From IMG/VR virus record IMGVR_UViG_3300036715_003268, positions 1 to 37,054 of that record: a stretch of 37,054 nucleotides of DNA; one strand, 5' to 3'. Below, in pieces: positions 21,306 to 28,402 of the stretch. The position numbers were made by a program, and so were the translations under genes. The notes below the pieces were generated by a model. It was not told the origin of the DNA, made no database searches, and saw nothing but the letters and a program-made list of their open reading frames with translations. Source of the DNA: a virus. The stretch's first letter is position 1. Each line of letters starts with the position of its first letter.

Positions 21306-21526
21306 CTAAAAGCCTGAAATTTTACCTGCTGGGTGTAGCGTTCTTTTTCTCGCTACTGCTGGTGTTCCTGCGCCCAGCATCAATCACGGTTTTTCTATTC
21401 TCGTTGGCAATGGTTACGCCCGGATATTACCTCATGGAACATGGTTGGGTGATTGCTGGCGGCGCGTGGATAATCGTTGCACTGGCTGTGGTAGCGGTGC
21501 TGTGCTGGCAGATTGGAGGGATGTGA
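21302..21526 (+). CDS. Small membrane protein with two to three helices
   Basis: 74 aa from ATG 21302. Hydrophobic throughout: LLGVAFFFSLLLVFL, ITVFLFSLAMVTPGYYLM, AGGAWIIVALAVVAVLCW. Its size and topology would suit a holin, but it lies in the early operon far from the lysis genes, so superinfection exclusion or membrane docking are alternatives. Confidence 0.6.
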   Translation: MTKSLKFYLLGVAFFFSLLLVFLRPASITVFLFSLAMVTPGYYLMEHGWVIAGGAWIIVALAVVAVLCWQIGGM

Positions 21527-21804
21527 TGGACACAGAACTTGAAAAACTCGAATACCAAATGTTTCAAGCGCACGTGCGCTTGACAAAGGCAAGCGATGAG
21601 TTTCTTGATGCCTTGAGCGCCGTTATGAGGCACAGAAGAATCTATCCCAAATCAGAACATTTGCAACGAAGAAACCAGCGTATTGGCGAGGCATTCACGA
21701 ATATTGCGATTGATTTACAGCAGCAGAGCCGAAGCGTTGAATCGCTCACACTGGAGGAATTACAACAACTTTTTCAAGACTGTTTTGCTATAAGCAAGGA
21801 GTAA
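21526..21804 (+). CDS. Hypothetical 92-aa helical protein
   Basis: Start at ATG 21526 in a TGATG overlap with the membrane protein gene. ELEKLEYQMFQAHVRLTKASDEFLDALSAVM and SLTLEELQQLFQDCFAI are helices. Not recognised. Confidence 0.6.
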   Translation: MDTELEKLEYQMFQAHVRLTKASDEFLDALSAVMRHRRIYPKSEHLQRRNQRIGEAFTNIAIDLQQQSRSVESLTLEELQQLFQDCFAISKE

Positions 21805-21808
21805 CGCC

Positions 21809-22075
21809 ATGCTGAAAGTCTGTGAGCAAAAATGTAATGAATGCCTGTTCTCCAAGAACCGTATTGTAAGCAAAGAACGCACGAAGGAAATCATTGTCGA
21901 ATGCTTGGAGGAAGATAGGTACTTCGTTTGCCATAAAGCCACAAATGCCAACAAGCAAGTGGTTTGTCGCGGCTTTTACGAGAAGTTTGGTTTGCAAAAC
22001 GGTACGATTCGCGTTTGCGACCGCAATGATTGGGTTCAATTCGTGAATCCAACAACGGGATGCCCGGAAGAATAA
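21809..22075 (+). CDS. Cysteine-rich small protein
   Basis: 88 aa. CEQKCNECLFSKNRIVSKERTKEIIVEC then YFVCHKA..VVCRGFYEKFG contain seven cysteines and one His in a pattern that recurs in small Bacteroidota phage-type proteins; zinc binding is likely. Last of the overlapping run, four bases after the previous gene. Confidence 0.65.
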   Translation: MLKVCEQKCNECLFSKNRIVSKERTKEIIVECLEEDRYFVCHKATNANKQVVCRGFYEKFGLQNGTIRVCDRNDWVQFVNPTTGCPEE

Positions 22076-22100
22076 ACAACAACAATTTCCCCACGCTTGT

Positions 22101-22394
22101 ATGAATACGACCATGAACACTGTTTTAACCTGCGTCAGCCTCGTTACAGGGCTGAAAAGTGACCATATTTTCCTCAACACCCGTCATCAGCACGGTTTGT
22201 TTGCGCGGTATATCGCTATCCAACTTCTCAAGGAAAGCGGGCTGACACATCAGCAGATTGCAGCAGAAACGCAGCGTACACGGCAAGCAGTGGGAAAGGC
22301 ATTGAAAGCACACGAGCAGCTTTTTTCATCGGATTATCGCTATCGAAACACCTACCATCTCGCGCATCAGAAATTTGCGGAGCGCACGAGTTAG
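22101..22394 (+). CDS. DnaA domain IV-like DNA-binding protein
   Basis: 97 aa. VLTCVSLVTGLKSDHIFLNTRHQHGLFARYIAIQLLKESGLTHQQIAAETQRTRQAVGKALKAHEQLF has the helix order of the DnaA C-terminal domain, with R-x(6)-AR-x2-A in the basic loop region and an HTH after it. No AAA+ domain is present. The stop codon lies inside a hairpin. Origin binding or transcription control are both possible. A second ATG at 22113 is an alternative start. Confidence 0.65.
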   Translation: MNTTMNTVLTCVSLVTGLKSDHIFLNTRHQHGLFARYIAIQLLKESGLTHQQIAAETQRTRQAVGKALKAHEQLFSSDYRYRNTYHLAHQKFAERTS

Positions 22395-22413
22395 TTGCCG
22401 CAACTAACTCGTG
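22385..22413 (+). terminator. Hairpin over the stop codon of the DnaA-like gene
   Basis: A perfect 13-bp stem (CACGAGTTAGTTG / CAACTAACTCGTG) with 3-base loop; the TAG stop is inside the left arm. No T tract follows directly, so it may protect the 3' end or pause polymerase ahead of the next hairpin. Confidence 0.6.
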
Positions 22414-22425
22414 TCCAGACTGTTT

Positions 22426-22470
22426 AAGCCATGCTGTAAATTTGATTTTTCACAGCATGGCTTTTTGTTT
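22426..22470 (+). terminator. Rho-independent terminator ending the early operon
   Basis: A 12-bp stem (AAGCCATGCTGT / ACAGCATGGCTT) with a 14-base AT-rich loop followed by TTTTGTTTTTTT. It separates early and late regions. Confidence 0.9.
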
Positions 22471-22488
22471 TTTTACGAAGAGAACCGC

Positions 22489-23025
22489 ATGAACGCTCCC
22501 ATCAGCCCTATATCCGCTCAGGCTCTCAATCTGGTTCCTGTTGCGTCGCTGCCTGTTCCGTCATCTAAAAACGACGGATGGATACTGCGTTTACGTGCCG
22601 ATAGGCGTTTGTATGAATCCGATGGTACACAATGGAACGATTTTTTGAGCGGCGGAGCGCCACCTGTCGGTTCGATTGACGCAAATTCGCCCATCAATGG
22701 AAACCCTGCCGCATTAGATACTCCTGCCGAGCTTGCTGCTGAAATTCAAGCGCTACAAACGGCAATGGCAACGAAACTCAGTGACTCTGTTTTTGACAAG
22801 GACAAAGACGGCAGACTTGACGTTGATGCGCTTGACGACATGGAAATTCCCTTCACCACCCCTTCGACAACTTGGAACTACACGCACAATTTAGGGCGTA
22901 TTCCGCAGGTCACGGTTTTGGATGATACGGGCAGTGAATTTGATGCTGACCCGCAATTCCCTGACTTGAACAACATTACGATTGAATTTATCACACCCAA
23001 AACGGGTAAACTTATTTTACACTAA
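22489..23025 (+). CDS. Phage tail-fibre-type structural protein
   Basis: 178 aa from ATG 22489. The last about 50 residues (TTWNYTHNLGRIPQVTVLDDTGSEFDADPQFPDLNNITIEF...TGKLILH) are the domain often found at the C-terminus of tail fibres and baseplate proteins (HNLGR-P-V-V-D). A short DKDKDGRLDVDAL segment looks like an EF-hand-type calcium loop. First gene after the early terminator. Confidence 0.7.
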   Translation: MNAPISPISAQALNLVPVASLPVPSSKNDGWILRLRADRRLYESDGTQWNDFLSGGAPPVGSIDANSPINGNPAALDTPAELAAEIQALQTAMATKLSDSVFDKDKDGRLDVDALDDMEIPFTTPSTTWNYTHNLGRIPQVTVLDDTGSEFDADPQFPDLNNITIEFITPKTGKLILH

Positions 23026-23043
23026 TATCTTGGAGATATAGTC

Positions 23044-23469
23044 ATGCCAGTCAAATTGATTGAATTTTTGCAGCAGTTGGCTTCTGCCACTACTGCCCGT
23101 ATCGCAGCCGTTCTCGCGGCTCTTGTCCTCGCCGGAAAATCTACGGCAGGTATTTTTGGTTTTGATTCAAGCATCGGTCGTTTTATTGGTGTTCGCACCA
23201 ATGGTGGCGCACCTGACCCGTTTGCACACCTCAGCGATATTGCTCCGAGCGCTGTTAAAACGTTTGCAGGTACGTTACCTCCCGTTGCTGCAAACGAAAA
23301 CACGATTTTGCATAGTCTAGGTACTATGAAAATCAATTCGGTGACATTGATAAACACTGATAACTACCCGATTGTTGCGGGCTGGGAGGTTGTTGACAAC
23401 AATAATCTGAAAATCTACACCCTGAACGATTACGCAGACTTGCCATTCAGCATTGTTGCCTTGCCGTAA
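23044..23469 (+). CDS. Probable virion/tail accessory protein
   Basis: 141 aa, GGAG eight bases before the start. The N-terminus RIAAVLAALVLAGKSTAGIFGFDSSIGRFIGVRTNGGAPDPFAHLSD resembles the peptide seen in fibre proteins of such phages, and the C-terminal half (TILHSLGTMKINSVTLINTDNYPIVAGWEVVDNNNLKIYTLND) resembles the same HNLG-type fold as the preceding gene. Own terminator follows. Confidence 0.55.
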   Translation: MPVKLIEFLQQLASATTARIAAVLAALVLAGKSTAGIFGFDSSIGRFIGVRTNGGAPDPFAHLSDIAPSAVKTFAGTLPPVAANENTILHSLGTMKINSVTLINTDNYPIVAGWEVVDNNNLKIYTLNDYADLPFSIVALP

Positions 23470-23479
23470 GAATACTCAA

Positions 23480-23508
23480 CCCCGCACTAATTCAGTGCGG
23501 GGTTTGTT
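23480..23508 (+). terminator. Rho-independent terminator
   Basis: A 9-bp G+C-rich stem (CCCCGCACT / AGTGCGGGG), loop AATTC, then TTTGTTT, nine bases after the stop codon at 23469. Confidence 0.9.
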
Positions 23509-23535
23509 TCTCTCCTTTACTATCGAATTACAGCC

Positions 23536-24945
23536 ATGAAATTTAGTAGCAACGTTGAATTTGAAAAATATACTACTGCCGCACGTGACGCTCGTGTAGC
23601 CGCAGGCAAGATGCCTGTTGGCTCAGTTATAGAAAACACCACGACCGGAACAGTGCAGTGGAGAAAAGATGCTACTACATGGCTGGATATTGGCGTTCCG
23701 CCCGGTGCTTCTCTTACACCTGTTGCATATCAGGCAAACCCAACGCTGGCATCACTCCGTGATGCAATGGTGTCGTTTGGCGGTATGTCTCCTCAGCCGA
23801 CATATCAAGTTTCGGGGCAAATCACAGGTACTGGAAACAACGGCGTAGCAGTAGCATTGGTTGGTGCGCAAACTTATAATACGACCACAGACGGAAGCGG
23901 TAACTTCTCCTTCCCTGCTGTGGTGGATGGCTCTTACACTCTTACCGCAAACAAAAGCGGGTACTATTTTACGCCATTTAACCGTAGCGTTACGGTCAGC
24001 GGCGCAAATGTTACCGCACAGAACTTCACGATTGCAGTTTCAGCAGCAGCAGGTACAACAACTGATACGCACGTTATTGTGCCGACATCAAATACGGGGC
24101 GCTTACGGGCTGCTGTAAAATCAGGTTTCACGCTGGACGCAGCTACATTCACCAACGCCACAGCGCAAGCATACACGCCATGCGTTGAACAATCTCGAAT
24201 CTTCGTGCCGAATGCCACAGGTATCGGTACAGTTGGCGTTTGGAACGCAGCAACACTTGCCTACATCGGTTCATTCACGGCGGTTGCCGGACAGAACGTT
24301 TTCCGTCTGTATTTCAGTGGTGGGAAAATGGCTATTGTCACATCGGGTGGCATCCGTTTCGGCACATACAATTTTGGTACGGACGTGTTCACGAGCGGTA
24401 CGCTTCTCGCAAACGAGGTGTACCCTATTGATTCCGACATGGGCAACGGGAACATTTATATTGCCTCGTCTATCGGTGGTTCACCGTCTAGGAACTTGAC
24501 GGTTGTTAATATCGCCAGCGAGACCGTAACAGCGCGAACTAGTGTCATCAGCGGTTCGACGAATCTTGTTGGTGTACAATACGGAGCCGGGAAACTGCTG
24601 TGCATACCATCTACGCTCAGTTCGCAGCGCATTATTGATGCCGGAACGTTTGCTCAATTTGGCAGCGACCTCCCAATCAACGGAGACCCCTACCGCATGG
24701 CATTTGCTCAAGGGCATTGGTTCCAAGCAAGTGGCGCGGGCGGTGTAATGCGTTGGATTAAGGTATCGGACGGTACAACAGGCACAATCGCCAGCGTCAC
24801 AGCCGTTGGTTGTGTCGCTGATGACAGCTATGTGTATGCTGCCGACAACACAAACAACCGTCTTATCCGTATTGATGTGGCAACGAAAGCAGTCGTCGGT
24901 TCGCCGTTGACAGGTTTTGCAAGCCCGAATTTCCTACGTTCATAA
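23536..24945 (+). CDS. Fibre protein with Ig-like and beta-propeller domains
   Basis: 469 aa. Residues 1-90 are a virion-type N-terminus. About 92-170 is a carboxypeptidase-regulatory-like/Ig-like domain (VSGQITGTGNNGVAVALVG..TTDGSGNFSFPAVVDGSYTLTANKSGYYFTP). About 185-469 is a series of repeats of NVFRLYFSGGKMAIV, GNGNIYIAS, GKLLCIPS and DSYVYAADNTNNRLIRIDVATK type, as in seven-bladed propellers. Probably a receptor-binding or decoration protein. No export signal. Confidence 0.65.
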   Translation: MKFSSNVEFEKYTTAARDARVAAGKMPVGSVIENTTTGTVQWRKDATTWLDIGVPPGASLTPVAYQANPTLASLRDAMVSFGGMSPQPTYQVSGQITGTGNNGVAVALVGAQTYNTTTDGSGNFSFPAVVDGSYTLTANKSGYYFTPFNRSVTVSGANVTAQNFTIAVSAAAGTTTDTHVIVPTSNTGRLRAAVKSGFTLDAATFTNATAQAYTPCVEQSRIFVPNATGIGTVGVWNAATLAYIGSFTAVAGQNVFRLYFSGGKMAIVTSGGIRFGTYNFGTDVFTSGTLLANEVYPIDSDMGNGNIYIASSIGGSPSRNLTVVNIASETVTARTSVISGSTNLVGVQYGAGKLLCIPSTLSSQRIIDAGTFAQFGSDLPINGDPYRMAFAQGHWFQASGAGGVMRWIKVSDGTTGTIASVTAVGCVADDSYVYAADNTNNRLIRIDVATKAVVGSPLTGFASPNFLRS

Positions 24946-24978
24946 TTCACTTTCTGATTTCATTTTCAAAATTCTTCC

Positions 24979-25548
24979 ATGAAAACATTTACACCCAGAC
25001 TCGACCGCTTTGTCTCTTGGCTAACGATTTTCACGCTGCTCGTGATTGCGTCGTGTATGCCCGCATTTGCGCAAGACGAAGCGGACACATCACAAGTCCA
25101 AGTGACTTCTGCACTATCCAAGCAAGAGGCAAAGCGCCATTTTGTGCGTAATCACGCAGTCACACAAAGCGACACGATTAGTGTCCTTGTCAAGCGTGTG
25201 ATTGACGGCGATACGTTCATTTGTACGACCTGCCTCACTTGTGACGATTCCATCAGCATTCGCGTTCTTGAATTGGACACCTTTGAAAAGCGACGCGGAG
25301 AACATTTATCTCGGCAAGCAAAAGATTGGAATCTCACACAAAGCCAAGTTATCAATAAAGCCAAAGAAGCAACCGCAGAGGCAAAGAAACTTTTAGAAGG
25401 GCGACAGGTTAAACTTCACCGTGGGGACAAACTCGATATTAACCTCGACCGTTACGACCGACCTTTGCGATATGTGATACTACCAGACGGACGTGATTAT
25501 TCCTCGCTTATGCGAAGTCGAAACCACGACGCATACCTCAATCGCTAA
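24979..25548 (+). CDS. Exported staphylococcal-nuclease (SNase) homologue
   Basis: 189 aa. A hydrophobic signal (about 13-31, ending SCMPAFAQ) is either a lipoprotein signal with Cys26 or a type I signal cut after AFA. The SNase domain (about 66-180) has D77 in DGDT, R95, D100 and E103 in RVLELDTFE, and R158/R161 in DRYDR, matching D21, R35, D40, E43 and R87 of the Staphylococcus enzyme. It degrades DNA outside the cytoplasm. Between fibre and lysis genes, so a late phage gene. Confidence 0.85.
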   Translation: MKTFTPRLDRFVSWLTIFTLLVIASCMPAFAQDEADTSQVQVTSALSKQEAKRHFVRNHAVTQSDTISVLVKRVIDGDTFICTTCLTCDDSISIRVLELDTFEKRRGEHLSRQAKDWNLTQSQVINKAKEATAEAKKLLEGRQVKLHRGDKLDINLDRYDRPLRYVILPDGRDYSSLMRSRNHDAYLNR

Positions 25549-25583
25549 AACTCGATTTTTCAAGTACGACACAATATTTACTT

Positions 25584-26258
25584 ATGCAAGACAAGACCAC
25601 ACAAACCAACGCTCCTGAACCTCTTTTGAGGCGTGACGAGTATTACCCCGTGGAGCAGCGCAAGAATCAAATTGTGTTGCACCATACGGCAGGCTCTCAC
25701 CGCCCGGACTGGACGATTCAAGGATGGAATTCGGACAGGCTGGGGCGTGTTGCTACGGCATACGTTATCGGTAGCATTTCCACAACGGACGGCAATCGTG
25801 ACTTTGATGGTCGTGTGCTGCAAACGATGAATCCCGCTCACTGGGCGCATCATTTAGGCATTCAAGCCGAACAGAATGAACGGCTCAACAAAGCCAGTAT
25901 CGGTATTGAATTGTGCTGCTACGGCTATGTGACAAAACGTCGTGACGGTACGTTCTGGAGCTATGTCAATCGCCCTGTTCCGGCAGAACAAGTGATTGAC
26001 TTGGGCTTTGAATTTCGCGGCTATCGTTTTTGGCAATCGTACACCGATGCACAACTCGAAGCCGCACAAAATCTCATTCGCTCTCTCGGTGAACGCTTTG
26101 GTATTCCGCTCACAAAGAAGTGGTCGGTATCAGATTTCAATGTCAGTCGTGATGCCCTCTCCGGCACTGCCGGAGTGTTCACACATTGCCAATACCGCAC
26201 GGACAAATTCGACTGCTATCCGCATCCGAAACTAATCGAAATGCTCAATTCGCTATGA
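25584..26258 (+). CDS. N-acetylmuramoyl-L-alanine amidase endolysin (Amidase_2)
   Basis: 224 aa. Zinc ligands in the T7-lysozyme pattern: LHHTAG (H33/H34), FTHCQ and FDCYP. The catalytic core runs about 28-190 (NQIVLHHTAGSHRPDW..YVIGSISTTDG..MNPAHWAHHLG..SIGIELCCYG). It cuts the bond between muramic acid and the stem peptide at lysis. No signal peptide, so it needs the holin. ATGA overlap joins it to the membrane protein that follows. Confidence 0.9.
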   Translation: MQDKTTQTNAPEPLLRRDEYYPVEQRKNQIVLHHTAGSHRPDWTIQGWNSDRLGRVATAYVIGSISTTDGNRDFDGRVLQTMNPAHWAHHLGIQAEQNERLNKASIGIELCCYGYVTKRRDGTFWSYVNRPVPAEQVIDLGFEFRGYRFWQSYTDAQLEAAQNLIRSLGERFGIPLTKKWSVSDFNVSRDALSGTAGVFTHCQYRTDKFDCYPHPKLIEMLNSL

Positions 26259-26764
26259 ACCTTTTCCGTACCATATCGCGCACACACGCTTCCGATGCTA
26301 CACCGTCAATCTCGGTGTATGACGTGATTGCGAATTGGGATTGGCGCATTGTCCGTCTGGCGTTTGTGGCGTTGTTTGTTTGGGCTGGTATTGTTCAAAT
26401 TCTCTGGGCGCGTGAATCGCACTTGCAGTCTATCACGTTTTTCTACACGATGGGCGCTGCTGCAAGTGCGGTTTGCAGCCTACTCTACTGGCAACTTGTG
26501 CGGTTTCGAGCGGAGGAATCCAACGCTGAACAGCACAGGTACAGACTGTATGTTCAGATTGCCGGAGGTGCGGTGTGGTTCTGGACGGCTGGCATAGATG
26601 TCTATGTCCACGTCAATGAAGTGATATTTATCAATCCCACGTCGTGGCTGCATCACCTACTCATTAACATAACCATCCTTGCCTTGCTGTTTTGTTTGTG
26701 TTTGAATGAGATTGCTGCGATTACAAGAGCAGAAAAGTCAAACCAAGCGGGGGGCTATGAATGA
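26255..26764 (+). CDS. Four-helix membrane protein in the lysis cassette
   Basis: 169 aa from ATG 26255. Membrane helices at about 30-50, 60-81, 96-115 and 131-152 (e.g. IVRLAFVALFVWAGIVQIL, LLINITILALLFCLCL). Located directly after the endolysin, so holin or anti-holin function is plausible; no family recognised. Overlaps the next gene by eight bases. Confidence 0.6.
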   Translation: MNLFRTISRTHASDATPSISVYDVIANWDWRIVRLAFVALFVWAGIVQILWARESHLQSITFFYTMGAAASAVCSLLYWQLVRFRAEESNAEQHRYRLYVQIAGGAVWFWTAGIDVYVHVNEVIFINPTSWLHHLLINITILALLFCLCLNEIAAITRAEKSNQAGGYE

Positions 26765-27233
26765 GAAGGAAATGTTTTCATGGGGCTTTGGTGGTGGGCT
26801 TACGCTGGTCATAGGAAGCGTTGTCGCTCTCTTTGTTAGAAAAGTTCTGCCACTCATCACCAGTTTTTTGGCAGCAAAGACAGCAGAGAAAGACGCAAGC
26901 GCGGAACTGGCTTCAGCAGCCGAATCACTAGCCAAAGTCTCGCAAACTACATCGGCAGCGCACAGCACAGAATACCAAGCTCTCGCGGAGCGGAAAGCAC
27001 AGGCAGACGCTCTGATACTGAAGCTGGAGAAAGAGCTTGCTCAGAAAAACGCGGAATTGCGCAAAATCAAATCGGTAGAAAAGGCTGTTTTGATGCAAGA
27101 GCGAGACGAAATGAAAAAGAAGGTAGCTGAACTGGAAGCCGAAATCGAAAGGCTGCAAAAGGAACTGGCAGCAGCAAAGGCACTAATCGAAAAGCACGAA
27201 CAAAATAGAACCGACATCATTTCCGCAGACTAA
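26757..27233 (+). CDS. Spanin-like protein: one membrane helix and long coiled coil
   Basis: 158 aa from ATG 26757. One membrane helix (about 10-38, SWGFGGGLTLVIGSVVALFV) followed by a continuous coiled coil (about 50-150, LILKLEKELAQKNAELRKIKSVEKAVLMQERDEMKKKVAELEAEIERLQKEL). This is the topology of inner-membrane spanins (Rz), which help disrupt the outer membrane. The position next to endolysin supports it. Confidence 0.65.
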   Translation: MNEKEMFSWGFGGGLTLVIGSVVALFVRKVLPLITSFLAAKTAEKDASAELASAAESLAKVSQTTSAAHSTEYQALAERKAQADALILKLEKELAQKNAELRKIKSVEKAVLMQERDEMKKKVAELEAEIERLQKELAAAKALIEKHEQNRTDIISAD

Positions 27234-27234
27234 C

Positions 27235-27885
27235 ATGAACGAAGAAACACGCATAGAGCAAGTACCACTGCTGCCACCTGAACCGCCAGTCGTGAAAGCG
27301 CCGGACATGACACCGAAAAAGGCTGTACTTCCTCAGTCGGTTATCAATGCAGTCAAGATGCGGCATGAGCAGCTTGCAGAAGCTGAACTGAACGGACTGC
27401 AACGCTTGTACCGTGAAGGCGAACTGGATGCGGAGCAAATTACGCTGCTCGTTCAAAGCGGTATCATTCAAGAACCAAAAAACATTTTTCAACTTTTACA
27501 GGAGAAATCCATGAACGCAATTTTCGCATTTGTCCTTAGCTGGATAAAAAACAACTGGCGTACAACCTACGCTGGTATTGTTGTCTTTGCCGCAACAACA
27601 CTGGCAAAAGCAGGAATCAATCTCAATCAACACGAACTGGATGCGCTGATGGGCATTGGTTACGCGGTTATTTTCAAATTTTCCGATGTGCGGTGGGATT
27701 TATCCACCATCGTTGGTGTTGCTTTGATGGTGCTTTCGTTCTTCATCAATCCTGTTCTTGCGGGACTTGGTGTCACGGTTGATATGGGAGTGTTGCTGTT
27801 CATTCAACAACTATTGCAGCAAGGCGTAGCAACATTGCTGAAAGACCAGAAACAACTTTTCACGCAGCCAGTTCCGCAACAATGA
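27235..27885 (+). CDS. Holin-like membrane protein with an internal strong start
   Basis: 216 aa. The first 92 residues are soluble (Pro-rich, then SVINAVKMRHEQLAEAELNGLQRLYREGELDAEQI). At 27511 there is an internal ATG preceded by AGGAGA at six bases, and from there begins a hydrophobic domain: AFVLSWIKNNWRTTYAGIVVFAATTLAKAG, DLSTIVGVALMVLSFFI, TVDMGVLLFIQQLLQQ. The 125-aa short form resembles a holin; the frame could yield both products. Confidence 0.6.
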   Translation: MNEETRIEQVPLLPPEPPVVKAPDMTPKKAVLPQSVINAVKMRHEQLAEAELNGLQRLYREGELDAEQITLLVQSGIIQEPKNIFQLLQEKSMNAIFAFVLSWIKNNWRTTYAGIVVFAATTLAKAGINLNQHELDALMGIGYAVIFKFSDVRWDLSTIVGVALMVLSFFINPVLAGLGVTVDMGVLLFIQQLLQQGVATLLKDQKQLFTQPVPQQ

Positions 27886-28094
27886 ACCCGATTTGTCCCA
27901 TAAGAAAAGTGATGTGTTGGGATTGCCTCGTACCCTGCACTGCGCCTACAATCAATGATGCTGCGATCATCGTTCCAAAAGAAGAACCAGAGTTTCACGG
28001 TATTCTGGCAACGGTTGTAAAAGTCGCAGACACGGTAAGTGTCGAAACAAATTTCCAAGACGAACACAAACTAAACGTGAAAGTACAGCTATGA
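27882..28094 (+). CDS. Hypothetical 70-aa protein with Cys-rich N-terminus
   Basis: CPIRKVMCWDCLVPCT has four cysteines, then a strand-rich part (FHGILATVVKVADTVSVETNF..KLNVKVQL). ATGA overlap with the preceding gene and the following one. Not recognised. Confidence 0.5.
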   Translation: MNPICPIRKVMCWDCLVPCTAPTINDAAIIVPKEEPEFHGILATVVKVADTVSVETNFQDEHKLNVKVQL

Positions 28095-28402
28095 CACTCA
28101 AACAGATAAGCGACTTTGCAGAAGAACACGGATGCGGCGATTTTACGTTTATTGTTGCAGACGTGGGAGGCAAAGAACTGTGGCTGGGTAATCCAAGCGT
28201 TGAAAACGAAGCGCTGGTGCTCAATGCAGATAGCAACAATTCGTATTTCAATCTGAACCAGCTTCTGTTTTGGCGTAAAGTCATGCTTTATCCGAACAAT
28301 CCAGTCATCATCAAATCTGACAACGTTGACTATCAAGTCAAAAGTCTTGGCAGAGGTGCAACGCCGGATGGTGGCGCAAAGGCAATCATTTTACAGGCGT
28401 AA
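28091..28402 (+). CDS. Hypothetical 103-aa late protein
   Basis: MTLKQISDFAEEHGCGDFTFIVADVGGKELWLGNPSVENEALVLNADSNNSYFNLNQLLFWRKVMLY is a compact alpha/beta protein. Its stop is followed at once by the large fibre gene. A chaperone or virion component is possible; no family recognised. Confidence 0.55.
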   Translation: MTLKQISDFAEEHGCGDFTFIVADVGGKELWLGNPSVENEALVLNADSNNSYFNLNQLLFWRKVMLYPNNPVIIKSDNVDYQVKSLGRGATPDGGAKAIILQA

